Source of the DNA: Cyanobacteria bacterium M_surface_7_m2_040
GTDB lineage: Bacteria > Cyanobacteriota > Cyanobacteriia > PCC-6307 > Cyanobiaceae
Direction: 5' to 3'
Assembly (NCBI GenBank): GCA_016882555.1
Contig: VGPQ01000104.1
Location: forward strand, 1-5,716
DNA length: 5,716 bases
Part shown: positions 4,440 through 5,716 of the stretch, one piece after another
Layout of the letters: each line of letters starts with the position of its first letter
How positions within the stretch are numbered: position 1 is the stretch's first letter
Program-made: the position numbers and the translations under genes
Notes under the pieces: model-generated
What the model was told of the DNA's origin: nothing
The model's input: the letters and a program-made list of their open reading frames with translations, nothing else
Databases searched by the model: none

Positions 4440-5716
4440 ACAGCGCTCAGGTTTAAGTGCAGATTCTGCCGGGCCAGGGCCCTGGCCTTGCCATCGCGGC
4501 TGGCCAGGCCCACCAGGTCCTTGGCGGCCAGGCCATGGCGCGGCAACCCATGGGGTAGGGCAGCGGTCCCCGAGGCGGTCACGTCAAACACGGGCAGCTG
4601 CCTGAGGCCGTTGGGCTCCAGTTGGTCCTCCAGCTGCGCCAATTGAGCGCTGAGAGGTAGCCACAGCAGATCGTTGCGCACGCAGTCGCGCAGCACGGCC
4701 TGGGGATTGGGGCGGCTGAGAGTCCGCTGCAGGTCGGCCAGGGTCACCAGGCCGATGACCCAGGGCCCCTCCAGCACCAGCAGGCAATGGCCGTGCGCCT
4801 CCACCAGGCAGGTGAGGGCCGCGGCGGCCGCCGTGCCGGCATCCAGCAGCAGGGGCGCCTCCGGTTCGAGGGCCTCGCTCACCGGCAGGCTGGCCAGCCG
4901 GGCGCGGCGTTCCTCCTCGATCGGATCCGGACCGAGCAGCCCCGGGTCCTGCAACCCCTGCCAGCGTTCCACCAGGGCTGCGCTGAGGCCCGCTGCTGCC
5001 ATCAACGGCAGCACAATGCGAATGTCGCGGGTGAGTTCAAACAGCAGGATCAGGGCGGTGAGGGGAGCCCGGGCGCTGCCGGCCAGTACCGCCGCCATGC
5101 CCACCATGGCGTAGGCCGGCGGGGCCGCCACCGCCAGATGCAGGCCTCCCTCCCCCAGCAGCTGGCCGTAGGAACTTCCCAGCACGGCACCCAGCACCAG
5201 CGAGGGGGCAAAGCCGCCGCCCACAAAGCCCGAGGCGTTGCTGACGCCGGTGGCCAGCAACTTGGCCCCGAGCAGCAGCACCAGCGTCAGCACGGGGATG
5301 CCGCCACCATTGCCCAGCAGCGCCTCGATCGTGTCGTAGCCGACGCTGAGCACCTGCGGAAACTCGAGCGCGATCACGCCCACCGCCAGGCCACCAATGG
5401 CTCCGGGCAGGCCCACGGGCAGCTGCCGCAACACGGCCTGCAAGCGCGTGTCGCGCCCCAGGGCCAGCAGGTTGATCAGGGCCCACGACAGGGCGCTGGC
5501 CAGCACCCCCAGACCCAGATAAAGCGGCAGCTCCCACAGGGAGCGCACGTCGTAGGCCGGCAACCGCAGGATCGGTGCATCGCCCAGCCCCACCTGCACC
5601 ACCAGGGTGGAGGTGATGGCCGCCACCAGCACCGCCCGCAGGCTGGGCCGCCCCCCCAGGCCGCTGAAGCTGCCTTCAAAGGCAAAGAAGACACCGGCGA
5701 TCGGGGCCTTGAAGCC
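4427..5716 (-). CDS. CLC-family chloride channel/transporter with CBS pair (5' end outside window)
   Basis: Integral membrane protein that moves chloride, as a channel or in exchange for protons. The 429 visible residues are the C-terminal part; the frame stays open to the window edge, so the start and the expected GxEGP gate motif are missing. Using visible numbering, FKAPIAGVFFAFE (2-14) matches the CLC segment FNAPLAGILFIIE, GGGFAPSLVLG (166-176) is the chloride-binding GxFxP region with F169 conserved, and ARAPLTALILLFELT (215-229) matches RAPLTGIILVLEMT. The membrane part ends near residue 250. A cytoplasmic tail follows with two CBS-like halves at about 278-332 and 339-418, likely binding an adenine nucleotide or similar regulator. 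The usual selectivity-filter Tyr and the inner proton Glu are not apparent (see findings). The gene converges on the ppa cluster; its promoter lies outside the window. Confidence 0.92.
   Translation of the reverse strand, partial: GFKAPIAGVFFAFEGSFSGLGGRPSLRAVLVAAITSTLVVQVGLGDAPILRLPAYDVRSLWELPLYLGLGVLASALSWALINLLALGRDTRLQAVLRQLPVGLPGAIGGLAVGVIALEFPQVLSVGYDTIEALLGNGGGIPVLTLVLLLGAKLLATGVSNASGFVGGGFAPSLVLGAVLGSSYGQLLGEGGLHLAVAAPPAYAMVGMAAVLAGSARAPLTALILLFELTRDIRIVLPLMAAAGLSAALVERWQGLQDPGLLGPDPIEEERRARLASLPVSEALEPEAPLLLDAGTAAAAALTCLVEAHGHCLLVLEGPWVIGLVTLADLQRTLSRPNPQAVLRDCVRNDLLWLPLSAQLAQLEDQLEPNGLRQLPVFDVTASGTAALPHGLPRHGLAAKDLVGLASRDGKARALARQNLHLNLSAVQPA

Noticed and set aside
4815..4840. GC-only palindromic run (GCCGCGGC / GCGGCCGC) as a regulatory or recombination site
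   Set aside because: It encodes an alanine run in the first CBS half and is explained by coding of repeated Ala codons.
4674..5114. Plus-strand Arg/Ser/Ala-rich frame inside the CLC gene
   Set aside because: Composition is that of an out-of-frame GC-rich translation; the CLC reading is supported by motifs on both sides.
5651..5657. Seven-C run as a possible frameshift or phase-variation site in the CLC gene
   Set aside because: The frame is continuous across it with CLC-like residues on both sides, and the run is short; no sign of disruption.

Overview
The window is GC-rich, gene-dense bacterial DNA that most resembles a picocyanobacterium of the Cyanobium / high-GC Synechococcus type. The main reason is the pyrophosphatase, whose N-terminal region (APSRTMLNLLHVLP, then NKYELITETGHLKLDRVGYS) matches my recollection of the cyanobacterial form. 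This is recognition by eye and was not checked against a database.

Layout. Positions 1-78 hold only short hairpins and undecidable frame ends. A small gene for a 70-residue helical protein lies on the minus strand (79-291). It is divergent from a plus-strand cluster of three genes: a PGM1-type ATP-grasp carboxylate-amine (peptide) ligase (440-1981), an M32 zinc carboxypeptidase (1981-3525) and inorganic pyrophosphatase ppa (3561-4148). The ligase and carboxypeptidase genes share one base (TGATG), and ppa follows after 35 bases, so the three look co-transcribed. Next comes a stretch with palindromes and a weak hairpin, then a possible tiny gene (TTG start at 4314, end 4439). The minus strand from 4427 to the right edge encodes a CLC-family chloride channel/transporter with a C-terminal CBS pair. 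Its N-terminal part lies outside the window.

How the genes may work together. One enzyme makes peptide-like amide bonds and its coupled neighbour trims peptides from the C terminus, so the pair could act on a common peptide pool. Pyrophosphatase is a general housekeeping enzyme. ATP-grasp ligases normally release ADP and phosphate, so a direct link between ppa and the ligase is not required. No mobile element, tRNA, rRNA or CRISPR array was seen.

The points most worth a second look are the ligase-carboxypeptidase coupling, the competing hairpins just before the ligase start, the unusual residues at CLC ion-pathway positions, and the tiny convergent gene that overlaps the CLC stop.
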